Assembly (NCBI RefSeq): GCF_037861325.1
Contig: NZ_JAFELW010000001.1
Reading direction: 5' to 3' (one strand)
Source: Riemerella anatipestifer_F
Lineage (GTDB): Bacteria > Bacteroidota > Bacteroidia > Flavobacteriales > Weeksellaceae
DNA length: 64,000 nt
Shown: in pieces, positions 1-8,712 of the stretch
Layout of the letters: each line of letters opens with the position of its first letter
Numbering within the stretch: the stretch's first letter is position 1
Program-made: the position numbers and the translations under genes
Notes under the pieces: model-generated
Database searches by the model: none
Told to the model about the DNA's origin: nothing
What the model saw: only the letters and a program-made list of their open reading frames with translations

Positions 1-730
1 ACACATTGAAACTACCTGACCTTTCACTAAGGAAATATAAAGTCTTCCCATCTGAACTCAATACAGGATTTCGGTCTTCTCCCTTCCAGTTGATAATTTG
101 AGTGTGCTTTTTAGATTTAAAATCATATCTCCATATATCTCTCGTAACGGAAGAGGTATGATGCTTACGCCACTGATTTTCGTTGCCTTTAATATTTTCA
201 TAATACATCGCCTCTCCATCGGAAGTCAAACTAATAGACTTAGTAGAAGAGTTGAAAATTCGCTTTGGCTGTCCTCCATCAATAGAAATTTGATATAACT
301 GTATGGAAGCTGATGGAAAAATAACATTCTGAGGACTATTTTGAAGGTTAGCCGAATAAATAATGTATTTCCCATCTTTGGAGAAAGCTAATGGCAATGC
401 CGTCTGAGAATGGAAGGTAACTTGCTTGGCTTCTCCACCTTGAGAAGGCATGATAAAAACTCTTTGAAACCCATTTTCTCTATCACTACTAAACGCAATA
501 AATTTCCCATCAGGAGACCATACAGGGTCTGAATCGTAAGCTGGATGTGTAGTAAGCCTTACCGCAGAACCACCCTCCGTAGAGACTGTATAAATATCTC
601 CCATATAGGTAAACGCAATTTTTTTTCCATCTGGAGAAATGGCAGTATTCCTCAACCACAAGGGCGAATTGTTTCCAAAAGCACTAGTCCAAACCAGTAG
701 CAATAGCAAAGCAAAATTTAACTTTCTCAT
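1..730 (-). CDS. Tricorn-like S41 family peptidase, N-terminal part (cut by window edge)
   Basis: The reading frame starts at an ATG on the minus strand (position 730) and stays open for 243 codons to the window edge, so the catalytic part is missing. A signal peptide is visible (MRKLNFALLLLLVWTSAFG), followed by WD40-like PD40 beta-propeller repeats with the signatures ISPDGKKIAF, WSPDGKFIAFSS and FSKDGKYIIYSA spaced about 45 residues apart. This repeat pattern after a signal peptide is typical of tricorn protease homologues and TolB-like proteins. The N-terminal wording (LWLRNTAISPDGKKIAF, then TVSTEGG) fits the S41 tricorn type that Bacteroidota secrete to the periplasm. It lies 171 bases downstream of the sus operon, beyond a terminator, so it is probably a separate unit. 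A plain TolB-like propeller protein remains possible because the protease domain cannot be seen. Confidence 0.75.
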   Translation of the reverse strand, partial: MRKLNFALLLLLVWTSAFGNNSPLWLRNTAISPDGKKIAFTYMGDIYTVSTEGGSAVRLTTHPAYDSDPVWSPDGKFIAFSSDRENGFQRVFIMPSQGGEAKQVTFHSQTALPLAFSKDGKYIIYSANLQNSPQNVIFPSASIQLYQISIDGGQPKRIFNSSTKSISLTSDGEAMYYENIKGNENQWRKHHTSSVTRDIWRYDFKSKKHTQIINWKGEDRNPVLSSDGKTLYFLSERSGSFNV

Positions 731-852
731 TGTTTTTTTATAATAAATTCTTGGTTAATCAGTAGAAAGTGAACTCTCACTAAAGACCTCACTCCCCAAA
801 AATACAAAAAATATATAAATAGGATTTCCTCTTAAAAATCAATGGAAAAACA

Positions 853-879
853 AAAGACTGCCTCAAAAAGACAGTCTTT
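853..879 (-). terminator. Rho-independent terminator after susB
   Basis: Perfect 8-bp arms (AAAGACTG at 853-860 and CAGTCTTT at 872-879) are followed, in the minus direction, by a T-rich tract. It lies just past the susB stop and separates the sus operon from the tricorn-like gene. Confidence 0.75.
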
Positions 880-901
880 AAAATTGAATAAATCTTTAAA
901 T

Positions 902-3049
902 TTATTTCACAGGTTTGATAGAAATAGCGTATCCTCCACTTCTTGCCATTTTAACAGGAATTTTAGACTTGCTAGTTACCTCCTTTTTGTAAATATGGTA
1001 CGATTGTGGATTATTAACATAATCAGCATCTTTGCCATCTTCGTAGATAGTTGCTTCATATTTTCTACCTTTATCAAGGAATGATAAATCTACCACAAAA
1101 TCTCTAGCATTTTCGTCTGTAATACCGCCTACAAACCATTCTTCTTTGCCTTTAGCCTTTCTAGCAGTATGAATGTAATCTCCTGGTTCTGCAGCTAGGA
1201 TTTTAGTATCGTCCCAATCCACAGCAACATCTTTTATAAACTGGAAGGCATCTAGGTGCTTCTCATAGTTTTCTGGTAAATCTGCAGCCATCTGTAAAGG
1301 CGAATACATCACAACATAAAGCCCTAGCTGTTTTGCTAAAGTGGTTTTAACAAATCTAGTATCATTAGGGAAATAATAGTTCATTTTAGTTTGGAAAATA
1401 CCTGGCGTATAGTCCATTGGACCACCCATAAATCTCGTAAACGGCAATATGGTTTGGTGTTCTGGCGGATTACCTCCAAAAACTTCGTATTCAGTACCTC
1501 TAGCGGCTTCAGCTGCTACCCAGTTAGGATAAGTTCTATTAAGTCCAGAAGGTCTTACAGATTCGTGAGAGTTAACCATAATTTTGTAATCTGCTGCTTT
1601 TTCTGCGATACGGTTGTAGTGGTTAATCATCCACTGACTGTAATGATGTTCTCCTCTAGGAATAATATTCCCCACATAACCACTTTTAACAGCTGTATAT
1701 CCGTATTTATTCATCAGTTTAAATGCCTCATCTGCCCATCTTTCGTAGTTAGTTGCTGCCCCCGATGTTTCGTGATGCATCATTAGACGAATTCCTTTTT
1801 TATGAGCATAATCGTTAAGCATTTTTATATCAAAATCAGGATATGGTGTAACGAAATCAAAAACAAATTCCTTTGATTTACCAAACCAATCTTCCCAACC
1901 AATGTTCCAACCTTCAATTAACAATGCATCAAAACCGTGTTTAGAAGCAAAATCTATATAGTTTTTTACCTTTTCGTTATTAGCAGCATGCCTTCCGTTA
2001 GGCATTAGTTTAGTAAAATCGGTTTCTCCTATTTTTACATTGTCTGCCGTAGAGTACGCCCACTGAGATTTACCTATAATCATTTCCCACCATACGCCCA
2101 TGTATTTAGTAGGTTTAATCCAAGAAGTATCCTTGTATTTGGTAGGTTCATTAAGGTTGAATAACATTTTAGAAGCTAAAACTTCCTCTGCTTTTGGTGA
2201 TGCAATGATGGTTCTCCAAGGTGTAACCGCAGAAGTTTGAACATAACCTTTTGCTCCTTGTGCATCAGGTGTAAGATGAATTGTAAATTTGTAATCTTTA
2301 GCACTTACATCCAAGTTGGACGCAGGATAATCTATCACAGCAGCTTCTGCCAAGTTAATATAGAGCGGCTTCTTACCTTCTCTTTTAAGCATTAGCGGTG
2401 TCTGAACTCCGTTTTTGATAGGACTTTGCGAAACATTATCTTCCACAGCAGCAGCCCATTTAGCAGGTATTTCGGAAACATTACTCGTTTGATAAACATA
2501 CTCTTGCGTATCATAATCTCCAGCTAACCACCAAGCCTTCATATCCGTAGGGAAATCAAACTCGGTAAGTTCTTCTTTAATGATAAAATAGTTAAGATTT
2601 TCTTGTTGTGGAAATTCATAACGGAAACCTAACCCATCATTAAAAAGCCTGAATTTAACAACGATATTTTTATTTTGTTCCTTTTGATTTAAAGTAATTG
2701 TAAGTTCATTATAATGGTTTTTATAGAACTTTTTTTCACCTAGAACAGGTTGCCAGTCTTCATTTTTAGACTCTCTTTTTTCATCTACCTTTACAAAGCC
2801 TGAACTCAAGTTTAAGCTCTCTTGATTGCTGATGTCTTTATAGTTATAAGTTGATTTCTTAAAAACTTCAAAACCTAATTTTGACGGCTCTAATACAGGA
2901 TTACCGTCATAGCTAAGGCTATAATACGGAACTCCATTTTCTAGTTTGAAATTCATTTCAAATTTGCCATCAGGCGATTTTAGGCTCTGTGCAGACAAGA
3001 CTCCGAAAGAAAGTCCTAAGAATGCTATGGCGATATTTCTTTTCTTCAT
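902..3049 (-). CDS. susB: Glycoside hydrolase family 97 alpha-glucosidase (SusB-like)
   Basis: A 715-residue protein with a cleavable signal peptide (MKKRNIAIAFLGLSFGVLSA), predicted periplasmic. It should release glucose from the non-reducing ends of malto-oligosaccharides brought in by the SusC/SusD pair. The GH97 catalytic region is clear: HHETSG gives Glu427, NSHE gives Glu496 and AARGTEYE gives Glu520. From memory, Bacteroides thetaiotaomicron SusB uses Glu439, Glu508 and Glu532. All three fit with a constant offset of 12, which supports an inverting alpha-glucosidase rather than a retaining GH97 alpha-galactosidase. The context GWNIGWEDWFG (about 380-390) and GGPMDYTPG (about 542-550) is also family-typical. 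It is the last gene of the susC-susD-susB operon, 83 bases after susD. Confidence 0.93.
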   Translation of the reverse strand: MKKRNIAIAFLGLSFGVLSAQSLKSPDGKFEMNFKLENGVPYYSLSYDGNPVLEPSKLGFEVFKKSTYNYKDISNQESLNLSSGFVKVDEKRESKNEDWQPVLGEKKFYKNHYNELTITLNQKEQNKNIVVKFRLFNDGLGFRYEFPQQENLNYFIIKEELTEFDFPTDMKAWWLAGDYDTQEYVYQTSNVSEIPAKWAAAVEDNVSQSPIKNGVQTPLMLKREGKKPLYINLAEAAVIDYPASNLDVSAKDYKFTIHLTPDAQGAKGYVQTSAVTPWRTIIASPKAEEVLASKMLFNLNEPTKYKDTSWIKPTKYMGVWWEMIIGKSQWAYSTADNVKIGETDFTKLMPNGRHAANNEKVKNYIDFASKHGFDALLIEGWNIGWEDWFGKSKEFVFDFVTPYPDFDIKMLNDYAHKKGIRLMMHHETSGAATNYERWADEAFKLMNKYGYTAVKSGYVGNIIPRGEHHYSQWMINHYNRIAEKAADYKIMVNSHESVRPSGLNRTYPNWVAAEAARGTEYEVFGGNPPEHQTILPFTRFMGGPMDYTPGIFQTKMNYYFPNDTRFVKTTLAKQLGLYVVMYSPLQMAADLPENYEKHLDAFQFIKDVAVDWDDTKILAAEPGDYIHTARKAKGKEEWFVGGITDENARDFVVDLSFLDKGRKYEATIYEDGKDADYVNNPQSYHIYKKEVTSKSKIPVKMARSGGYAISIKPVK

Positions 3050-3132
3050 AACTGATATTTATATGTAGTTGAATTAAACGGCAAAAGTGTTGTTTTAGGC
3101 AATACTTTTGCTATATTTAGGTTATAATTACA

Positions 3133-4725
3133 CTAGTAACCAGGGTTTTGAACCAAGTTAGGATTAGCTATCAAATCCTTTGCAGGAATTGGATAAAGGT
3201 TTCTAGTATCACTTACTGCAGTACCGCCTTTAACACCTCCTTTCCAAGGCCATAGATAAGCACCAGAAGTAAATTTACCGAAACGAATTAAATCGGTTCT
3301 TCTTGTACCTTCCCAAGCCAACTCTCTAGCTCTTTCATCTAAAATGAAGTCTAAAGTCAATTGTGATGCAGTAATATTTCCATTAGTATTGCCATAAGCT
3401 CTTTCTCTAATTTTATTTACATAAGTAAGAGCTTTGCTAAGGTCTCCAGAACCTCCTCTCAATACTGCTTCTGCATACATAAGATAAGCATCTGCTAAAC
3501 GGAATAGAGGGAAATCTGTATCTGTAAAGTTTCCTGAAACATCAGAACCTGCTTTACCTGCTCTATCTACATTTTTAAACTTAATAAACGCATAACCATC
3601 TGTAAATGATGCTATATCGTTAATTTCATAATTCTGTCCATTAGTAAAGAATCTACCTCTTTTATCTATATCTCCTAAAGCATTAGGGAATTTTTCCACT
3701 AAATTTTTAGTAGTTCTAAGTCCCCACCAACCACCGTTGATACCAAAATCAGAAGCTTTCATATTTCCTCCTACAGCAGCGTGAACTAAGAAAGTTGTCC
3801 CCCCCCAAGTACGAGTACTGATACCATCATAGTTGATAGAAAATACCACCTCATTATTATCCAAATGGTTATCTGCTAAGAAAAGCTCTTCATAATTTCC
3901 TTTTAAGCTATACCCTGCTGTTGCTACCTTTTCTGCATAATCAGCTGCTTCTGTATATCTTTTTTCTCCTGTATAAACTTCTGCATTAAGATAAAGTTTA
4001 GCAAGTAGCATCCATACAGCAGCTTTATCTGCTCTTCCGTATTCGTTAGCTCTTGGAGCTTTTAATAATCCCTCTAAGTCTTTTAATTCTTTTTCAACAT
4101 ATTGGAATAAAGCTTTCCTTTCTATTCTCGCAGGAGGTGTTAAACCTATTTCTGTGTTTTCATTTACAAAAGGAACATTACCAAATAAGTCTATGGCGTG
4201 TGCATAACTCAATGCTCTTAAAAAACGAGCTTCATTTCTAAAAAGTCTAGCTTCTTCAGCCTGAACTCCTGTAATACCACGAGAAGATAGTTTATCATCA
4301 GATGTTTCTCTAATAAATTCACTGGTAAGTGTTACTTGATATATAACACGGTAATACATTGCTGTAATAAATTGGTTATCAGAACCCCACTTCATTGTGT
4401 TCATTTCTGGTAAATTGGCATCTCCCCAACCTATCACTGCTTCATCAGTAGGTAATTCTTGTAGCTGGAAATACTGTCTTAAGTAGTTGGACATACCTCC
4501 ATCAATACCTTTTACATCGGGTTTACCATCACCTCCTTCTTGTCCACCTATTGCTAACCCAGCATAACATTTCGCTAAGACATTTTTGTAATTGGCAAAA
4601 TCTGAGTAAACGCTTACAGAGGTAACATCACTACTATGCACTTGATCCAAATCTCTTTCGCACGAAGTAAGAGAGAAATTGAATGCTAAAGCAGCCATCC
4701 CTATTTTTAAATATTTTAAGTTCAT
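3133..4725 (-). CDS. susD: SusD/RagB family starch-binding outer-membrane lipoprotein
   Basis: A 530-residue SusD-family protein whose signal peptide ends in a lipobox (SLTSC, cysteine at residue 22), so it should be a surface lipoprotein capping the SusC pore. The family's helical TPR-rich body and C-terminal signature are present: NKIRERAYG, LDERARELAWEGTRRTDLIRFG and the closing NLYPIPAKDLIANPNLVQNPGY region. It lies 32 bases after susC in the same operon and before the GH97 gene, pointing to alpha-glucan binding. The coding strand contains a run of eight G (3799-3806 on the plus strand) in an otherwise AT-rich gene, encoding W-G-G-T near residue 310; see findings. Confidence 0.95.
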   Translation of the reverse strand: MNLKYLKIGMAALAFNFSLTSCERDLDQVHSSDVTSVSVYSDFANYKNVLAKCYAGLAIGGQEGGDGKPDVKGIDGGMSNYLRQYFQLQELPTDEAVIGWGDANLPEMNTMKWGSDNQFITAMYYRVIYQVTLTSEFIRETSDDKLSSRGITGVQAEEARLFRNEARFLRALSYAHAIDLFGNVPFVNENTEIGLTPPARIERKALFQYVEKELKDLEGLLKAPRANEYGRADKAAVWMLLAKLYLNAEVYTGEKRYTEAADYAEKVATAGYSLKGNYEELFLADNHLDNNEVVFSINYDGISTRTWGGTTFLVHAAVGGNMKASDFGINGGWWGLRTTKNLVEKFPNALGDIDKRGRFFTNGQNYEINDIASFTDGYAFIKFKNVDRAGKAGSDVSGNFTDTDFPLFRLADAYLMYAEAVLRGGSGDLSKALTYVNKIRERAYGNTNGNITASQLTLDFILDERARELAWEGTRRTDLIRFGKFTSGAYLWPWKGGVKGGTAVSDTRNLYPIPAKDLIANPNLVQNPGY

Positions 4726-4757
4726 TATTTTAAATTTTTAACTTGTATAACTTTTAA

Positions 4758-7481
4758 TTAAAACTGAAGATTGAAACCTAATGAATACACACGAGGTCTT
4801 TGGTAGAAGTTATTATCAATACCATTGAAAACTTCTGGATCTACCCCACTATATTTAGTAATCACAAAAACATTGTTTACAGAGGCATTCACTCTCAATC
4901 TTGCATTTCCTATAAATTGAGGGAAATTATAACCTATGTTGATATTATCCATTCTTAGGAATGAAGCATTTTCTACATAATAGTCTGAAAAATATTGAGC
5001 CTTAGTAAACCCTGTATTAAGATAGTCTCTAGTCACATTTTGTAGATAGCCATTAGTTCCTATGTTTTGTAGATTTCCGTATCTAGCGTTAGCATTATTA
5101 TAAACGTAGTTACCTAAACTAGCTCTAAGAGCAAATCCCATATCCCAATTTTTATAAGTCATTCTAGATGTAAATGCAAACAGAGCTTTTGGCATAGACG
5201 ATTGGTATTCATACAAATCTTGCTCGTTTATAATACCATCTCCATTTCTATCTACATATTCGCCTTCTATTGGTCTCCCGCTAGCGTCATATTTCTGCTG
5301 ATAAACATAGAAAGAATTTGGTCTATAACCTACAGAATGTGTTTGTATCAAACCACCTGTAATACCTGATATACCACCGACAAGCACTCTTTGACCAGCT
5401 CCTTCATTAGCTGCTAAATTGGTAATTTTAGCATCTTGGAATGTTGCATTAGCAGAAATATCCCAAGAGAAATTTTCGTTTTGAATAGCTTTCCACAATG
5501 CACCAATTTCAAGCCCTTTAGATTCCATATTTCCTATGTTTGATAAAAGTAAATTGGTAAAATTAGCACCTCCTGGGGTTGGAGCCTCACTTAGTAAATC
5601 TACTGTATATCTCTTGTAAGCATCTACATTAAATAGTAATCTATCTTTTAAGATACCAAAGTCTAATCCTATATTGGTAGTTCTTGTAGTTTCCCATCTG
5701 ATATTTGGGTCATAGCCTTCTGGACGATAAAGAGTGTAAGGTACACCTCCAAAAAGATAATTAGCTCCAGAGTTAGAGATACTATATACTGCCAAATAAG
5801 GATAATCACCTGAAATATCTTGTTGACCAGTTACTCCCCAACCCCCTCTCAGTTTAAAAGTAGAGATTGTAGTGTTACCTTTAAGGAAGTTTTCTTGATC
5901 AATTCTCCAAGCTAATGATACAGATGGAAAATAGCCCCATCTATTATTACTATTAAACCTAGAAGAACCATCTCTACGCACAGAAGCCGTTAGTAAGTAT
6001 CTATTTTTAAATGTATAATTTAATCTAGTATAGTAAGAAAGTAATAAGTTTTGCGTAAAGAAATCCACACCACTCGCAGGGTCTTTAGTTCCATCTCCGT
6101 AGATTGTAGGTGCAAAAGGTTTAGTTTCATTCCATTTTTGGTAAGAATACCCCGCCATTACATCAATATCAGAGTCTATAGAAGGTAGTTTTTTGGAATA
6201 ATTTAAATAAAATTCTAAAAGCCTATTTTTCTTTTCCTGTTCATAGTTTCTGTTCGTTCCTTTTTGGAAGTATGATGATGCTAATGTAGGTAAAGTAGTA
6301 ACTGTTCCGTTAGAGTTAGATAGGTCTAGACCTAAATTTAAGTTAGCTCTGAGCTCTGGTAAGAAATGAAATTTATAGTCAAACTGAACATTCCCCAAGA
6401 GTCTTTTTACATAAGAAACATCTCTCCTTTGATAAAGCATAGAGAGAGGATTTCTCGTTGCATTTTGGTTAGGTATTCCATTGTCCATCCATTCCCAATA
6501 ACCGCCCATCGCCTGATTAGAAGCATCATAAATGTTTTGTGTTGGATCAAACGCAATAGCCGCATTGATGGCCTCTCCATCAGTAAACCTATTTTCTACA
6601 TAAGTCCCTTTTAAGTTAAAATTAATATCCAAATGATTATTAAATAATTTTGGATTTAAGTTTAAACCTGCGGTGCTTCTTTCTATATTATTAGTTCTAA
6701 TAATACCATCTTGGTTAAGGTATCCTAAAGATAGTCTAAATGGCACTTTACCAATCCCTCCAGATAACGTTAAATTATTATCAAAGCCTGTCGCTAATTG
6801 ATAAAAAGCTTCTTGCCAGTTGGTATTTGCATTACCTAATTTAGAAATATAATCCGCCGATGCTTTATCCTTTACTAAAGTTCTGAATTCGTTAGCATCC
6901 ATCATATTCACCGTTCCAAATCTTTGAGAAACAGATGTTGTGGAATTATAGCCTACTCTAAGTTTTCCTCTAGTTCCTTTCTTAGTGGTAATGATGATAA
7001 CCCCATTAGAAGCTCTATTACCATAGATAGCTGCTGCAGAAGCGTCTTTAAGAATGTTAAAAGACTCTATATCATTAGGGTTAATAAGGGCTAGTGGATT
7101 AGCCGCTCCATCAATACCTTTGGTATCTAATGGCATTCCGTCTATAACGATAAGTGGGTCATTAGATGCATTAAGAGACGCTCCACTTCTTACTCTAATT
7201 GTAGAGCCACTACCAGGAGCACCGCCATTAGTTGTAATCTGTACACCTGCCGCTTTACCTTGAATAAGCTGTTCTGGAGAAGATAACATACCATCATTAA
7301 AATCTTTAGAAGAAATAGATGTTACAGACCCTGTAAGATCTGATTTTTTCTTCTTTCCGTAACCTATAAGCACTACCTCATCTATACTTTTGGTTTTGGC
7401 AGAATCTACCTTTTGTGCTTGTAGCATTGCCCCTGCCAACAGAAAAGCGGGTGCAACCTTTAGTACTGAATAGTTTTTCAT
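4758..7481 (-). CDS. susC: SusC/RagA family TonB-linked outer-membrane transporter
   Basis: A 907-residue TonB-dependent receptor, first gene of the sus-like operon. After the signal peptide (to about residue 22) comes a TonB-box-like IDEVVLIGYG, then the SusC plug with RVRSGASLNASNDPLIVIDGMPLD and AAIYGNRASNGVIIITTKKG, then a long beta-barrel ending in YSLGFNLQF with the expected terminal phenylalanine. The usual 80-residue carboxypeptidase-regulatory-like domain between signal peptide and TonB box is absent, so the protein is about 100 residues shorter than classical SusC proteins. It should import oligosaccharides bound by SusD using TonB energy. Substrate assignment to starch or malto-oligosaccharides rests on the GH97 partner. 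Confidence 0.95.
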   Translation of the reverse strand: MKNYSVLKVAPAFLLAGAMLQAQKVDSAKTKSIDEVVLIGYGKKKKSDLTGSVTSISSKDFNDGMLSSPEQLIQGKAAGVQITTNGGAPGSGSTIRVRSGASLNASNDPLIVIDGMPLDTKGIDGAANPLALINPNDIESFNILKDASAAAIYGNRASNGVIIITTKKGTRGKLRVGYNSTTSVSQRFGTVNMMDANEFRTLVKDKASADYISKLGNANTNWQEAFYQLATGFDNNLTLSGGIGKVPFRLSLGYLNQDGIIRTNNIERSTAGLNLNPKLFNNHLDINFNLKGTYVENRFTDGEAINAAIAFDPTQNIYDASNQAMGGYWEWMDNGIPNQNATRNPLSMLYQRRDVSYVKRLLGNVQFDYKFHFLPELRANLNLGLDLSNSNGTVTTLPTLASSYFQKGTNRNYEQEKKNRLLEFYLNYSKKLPSIDSDIDVMAGYSYQKWNETKPFAPTIYGDGTKDPASGVDFFTQNLLLSYYTRLNYTFKNRYLLTASVRRDGSSRFNSNNRWGYFPSVSLAWRIDQENFLKGNTTISTFKLRGGWGVTGQQDISGDYPYLAVYSISNSGANYLFGGVPYTLYRPEGYDPNIRWETTRTTNIGLDFGILKDRLLFNVDAYKRYTVDLLSEAPTPGGANFTNLLLSNIGNMESKGLEIGALWKAIQNENFSWDISANATFQDAKITNLAANEGAGQRVLVGGISGITGGLIQTHSVGYRPNSFYVYQQKYDASGRPIEGEYVDRNGDGIINEQDLYEYQSSMPKALFAFTSRMTYKNWDMGFALRASLGNYVYNNANARYGNLQNIGTNGYLQNVTRDYLNTGFTKAQYFSDYYVENASFLRMDNINIGYNFPQFIGNARLRVNASVNNVFVITKYSGVDPEVFNGIDNNFYQRPRVYSLGFNLQF

Positions 7482-7529
7482 TGTATTTTATTAAAAATCA
7501 ATATTATAAAAAAATTAACATTTATTTAA

Positions 7530-7544
7530 CTCAATAAAATTGAG
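7530..7544. promoter_or_regulatory. Inverted repeat in the susC leader
   Basis: Perfect 6-bp arms CTCAAT and ATTGAG with a 3-base loop lie about 50 bases before the susC start. It may be an operator or an RNA hairpin in the leader; the role is not known. Confidence 0.35.
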
Positions 7545-7580
7545 GTGGCTAAGTTACAATATATTTATGAAATAATTAAC

Positions 7581-7612
7581 TACTCTGAGTAATATCATAA
7601 ATTACAGAGTAA
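7581..7612. promoter_or_regulatory. Candidate regulator-binding palindrome pair upstream of susC
   Basis: TACTCTG (7581-7587) and CAGAGTA (7605-7611) form a perfect inverted repeat. Each arm also lies within a smaller palindrome (TACTCTGAGTA, TTACAGAGTAA) with centres about 21 bp apart, two helical turns. The site is about 100 bases before susC and 140 bases before dapA, so control of the sus operon is the likelier role. No matching regulator gene is next to it. Confidence 0.4.
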
Positions 7613-7715
7613 CAAAACAAATTTCATCTCTCGAACACAGAAAAAGCAGACTTTATTTATAACTCCAGGATAGTACAAAAACGAAATAATCTTCTGTTTA
7701 TATCGAAAAAAAACT

Positions 7716-7723
7716 TAATTTTG
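7716..7723 (+). promoter_or_regulatory. Promoter -7 element of dapA (TAATTTTG)
   Basis: Matches the Bacteroidota -7 consensus TAnnTTTG, 28 bases before the dapA ATG. The -33 position holds TCTG rather than TTTG. Confidence 0.6.
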
Positions 7724-7751
7724 GTCTTCTAAATTTAGAACTAAAACAAAA

Positions 7752-8639
7752 ATGAAAAATTTATCAGGCTTAGGCGTTGCTTTAATAACTCCTTTTAACG
7801 AAGATTTATCTATCGATTTTGATGCTCTTACAAAGCTCATAGAATACAACATAACTAACGGAACAGATTTTTTTGTAGTTCTTGGTACAACTGCAGAAAC
7901 TGCCACCCTTTCTAATGAAGAAAAAGAAGCTGTTATACAACACATTGTTAAAGTTAACAATAAAAGACTTCCTTTAGTTCTAGGTATTGGCGGCAACAAT
8001 ACTTTAGCAGTAAAAAAAGAAATCGAACAAACCAATCTTGATGATTTTGAGGCTATTTTATCAGTTTCTCCTTACTATAATAAACCTAACCAAGAAGGGC
8101 TTTACCAACACTACAAAGCTTTAGCAGAAACAGGCAAAAACATCATTATTTATAATGTCCCAGGAAGAACAGGGCAAAATATAGAAGCTGAAACTACACT
8201 ACGATTGGCTAAGGAGTTCCCTAACCTATTTATGATAAAAGAAGCAGCTCCTAACCTTACGCAGTACTTTGATATTTTAAGAAAAAAGCCTGCAAATTTC
8301 TCGCTAATGTCTGGTGATGATGAGTACACTCTTCCTGTAACACTTGCTGGAGGTGATGGAGTGATTTCTGTAATTGGACAAGCCTACCCTAAAGAATTTT
8401 CTGAGATGATAAAACTCGCAAAAAATGACAAAGTAAAAGAGGCTTATGCTATCCATAATCAACTGGTGGAAATCACGCGCCTTATTTTTGCTGAGGGTAA
8501 TCCTGTTGGTATCAAAGCTGTTTTAGCACATAAAGGCATTATTAAAAATCACCTTAGATTACCTTTAGTTAAAGCCTCAGAAAGTCTACAACAAAAAATA
8601 AATTCAGAGGTTGACAAACTAAACTTTGTTTTTAAATAA
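7752..8639 (+). CDS. dapA: 4-hydroxy-tetrahydrodipicolinate synthase
   Basis: A 295-residue class I aldolase of the DapA family. It condenses pyruvate with aspartate semialdehyde in the first step specific to the diaminopimelate/lysine pathway, in the cytoplasm. The Schiff-base lysine is Lys163 (FMIKEAAPN), the active-site tyrosine is Tyr134 (IIIYNVPGRTG), GTTAET at 45-50 carries the catalytic threonine pair, and PYYNKP (about 107-112) holds the second tyrosine. Length is normal. It is a single-gene unit with its own promoter and terminator. N-acetylneuraminate lyase is a relative, but the GTTAET and NVPGRTG motifs favour DapA. Confidence 0.95.
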   Translation: MKNLSGLGVALITPFNEDLSIDFDALTKLIEYNITNGTDFFVVLGTTAETATLSNEEKEAVIQHIVKVNNKRLPLVLGIGGNNTLAVKKEIEQTNLDDFEAILSVSPYYNKPNQEGLYQHYKALAETGKNIIIYNVPGRTGQNIEAETTLRLAKEFPNLFMIKEAAPNLTQYFDILRKKPANFSLMSGDDEYTLPVTLAGGDGVISVIGQAYPKEFSEMIKLAKNDKVKEAYAIHNQLVEITRLIFAEGNPVGIKAVLAHKGIIKNHLRLPLVKASESLQQKINSEVDKLNFVFK

Positions 8640-8667
8640 TTGATAGAATATCAAATAATCTAACTAG

Positions 8668-8693
8668 AGCTATCCTCTTTAGGGTAGCTTTTA
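8668..8693 (+). terminator. Terminator after dapA
   Basis: The stem AGCTATCC / GGGTAGCT (one G-U pair) is followed by TTTTA, 28 bases after the dapA stop. Confidence 0.7.
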
Positions 8694-8712
8694 TACCATT
8701 AAAAACTCTATA

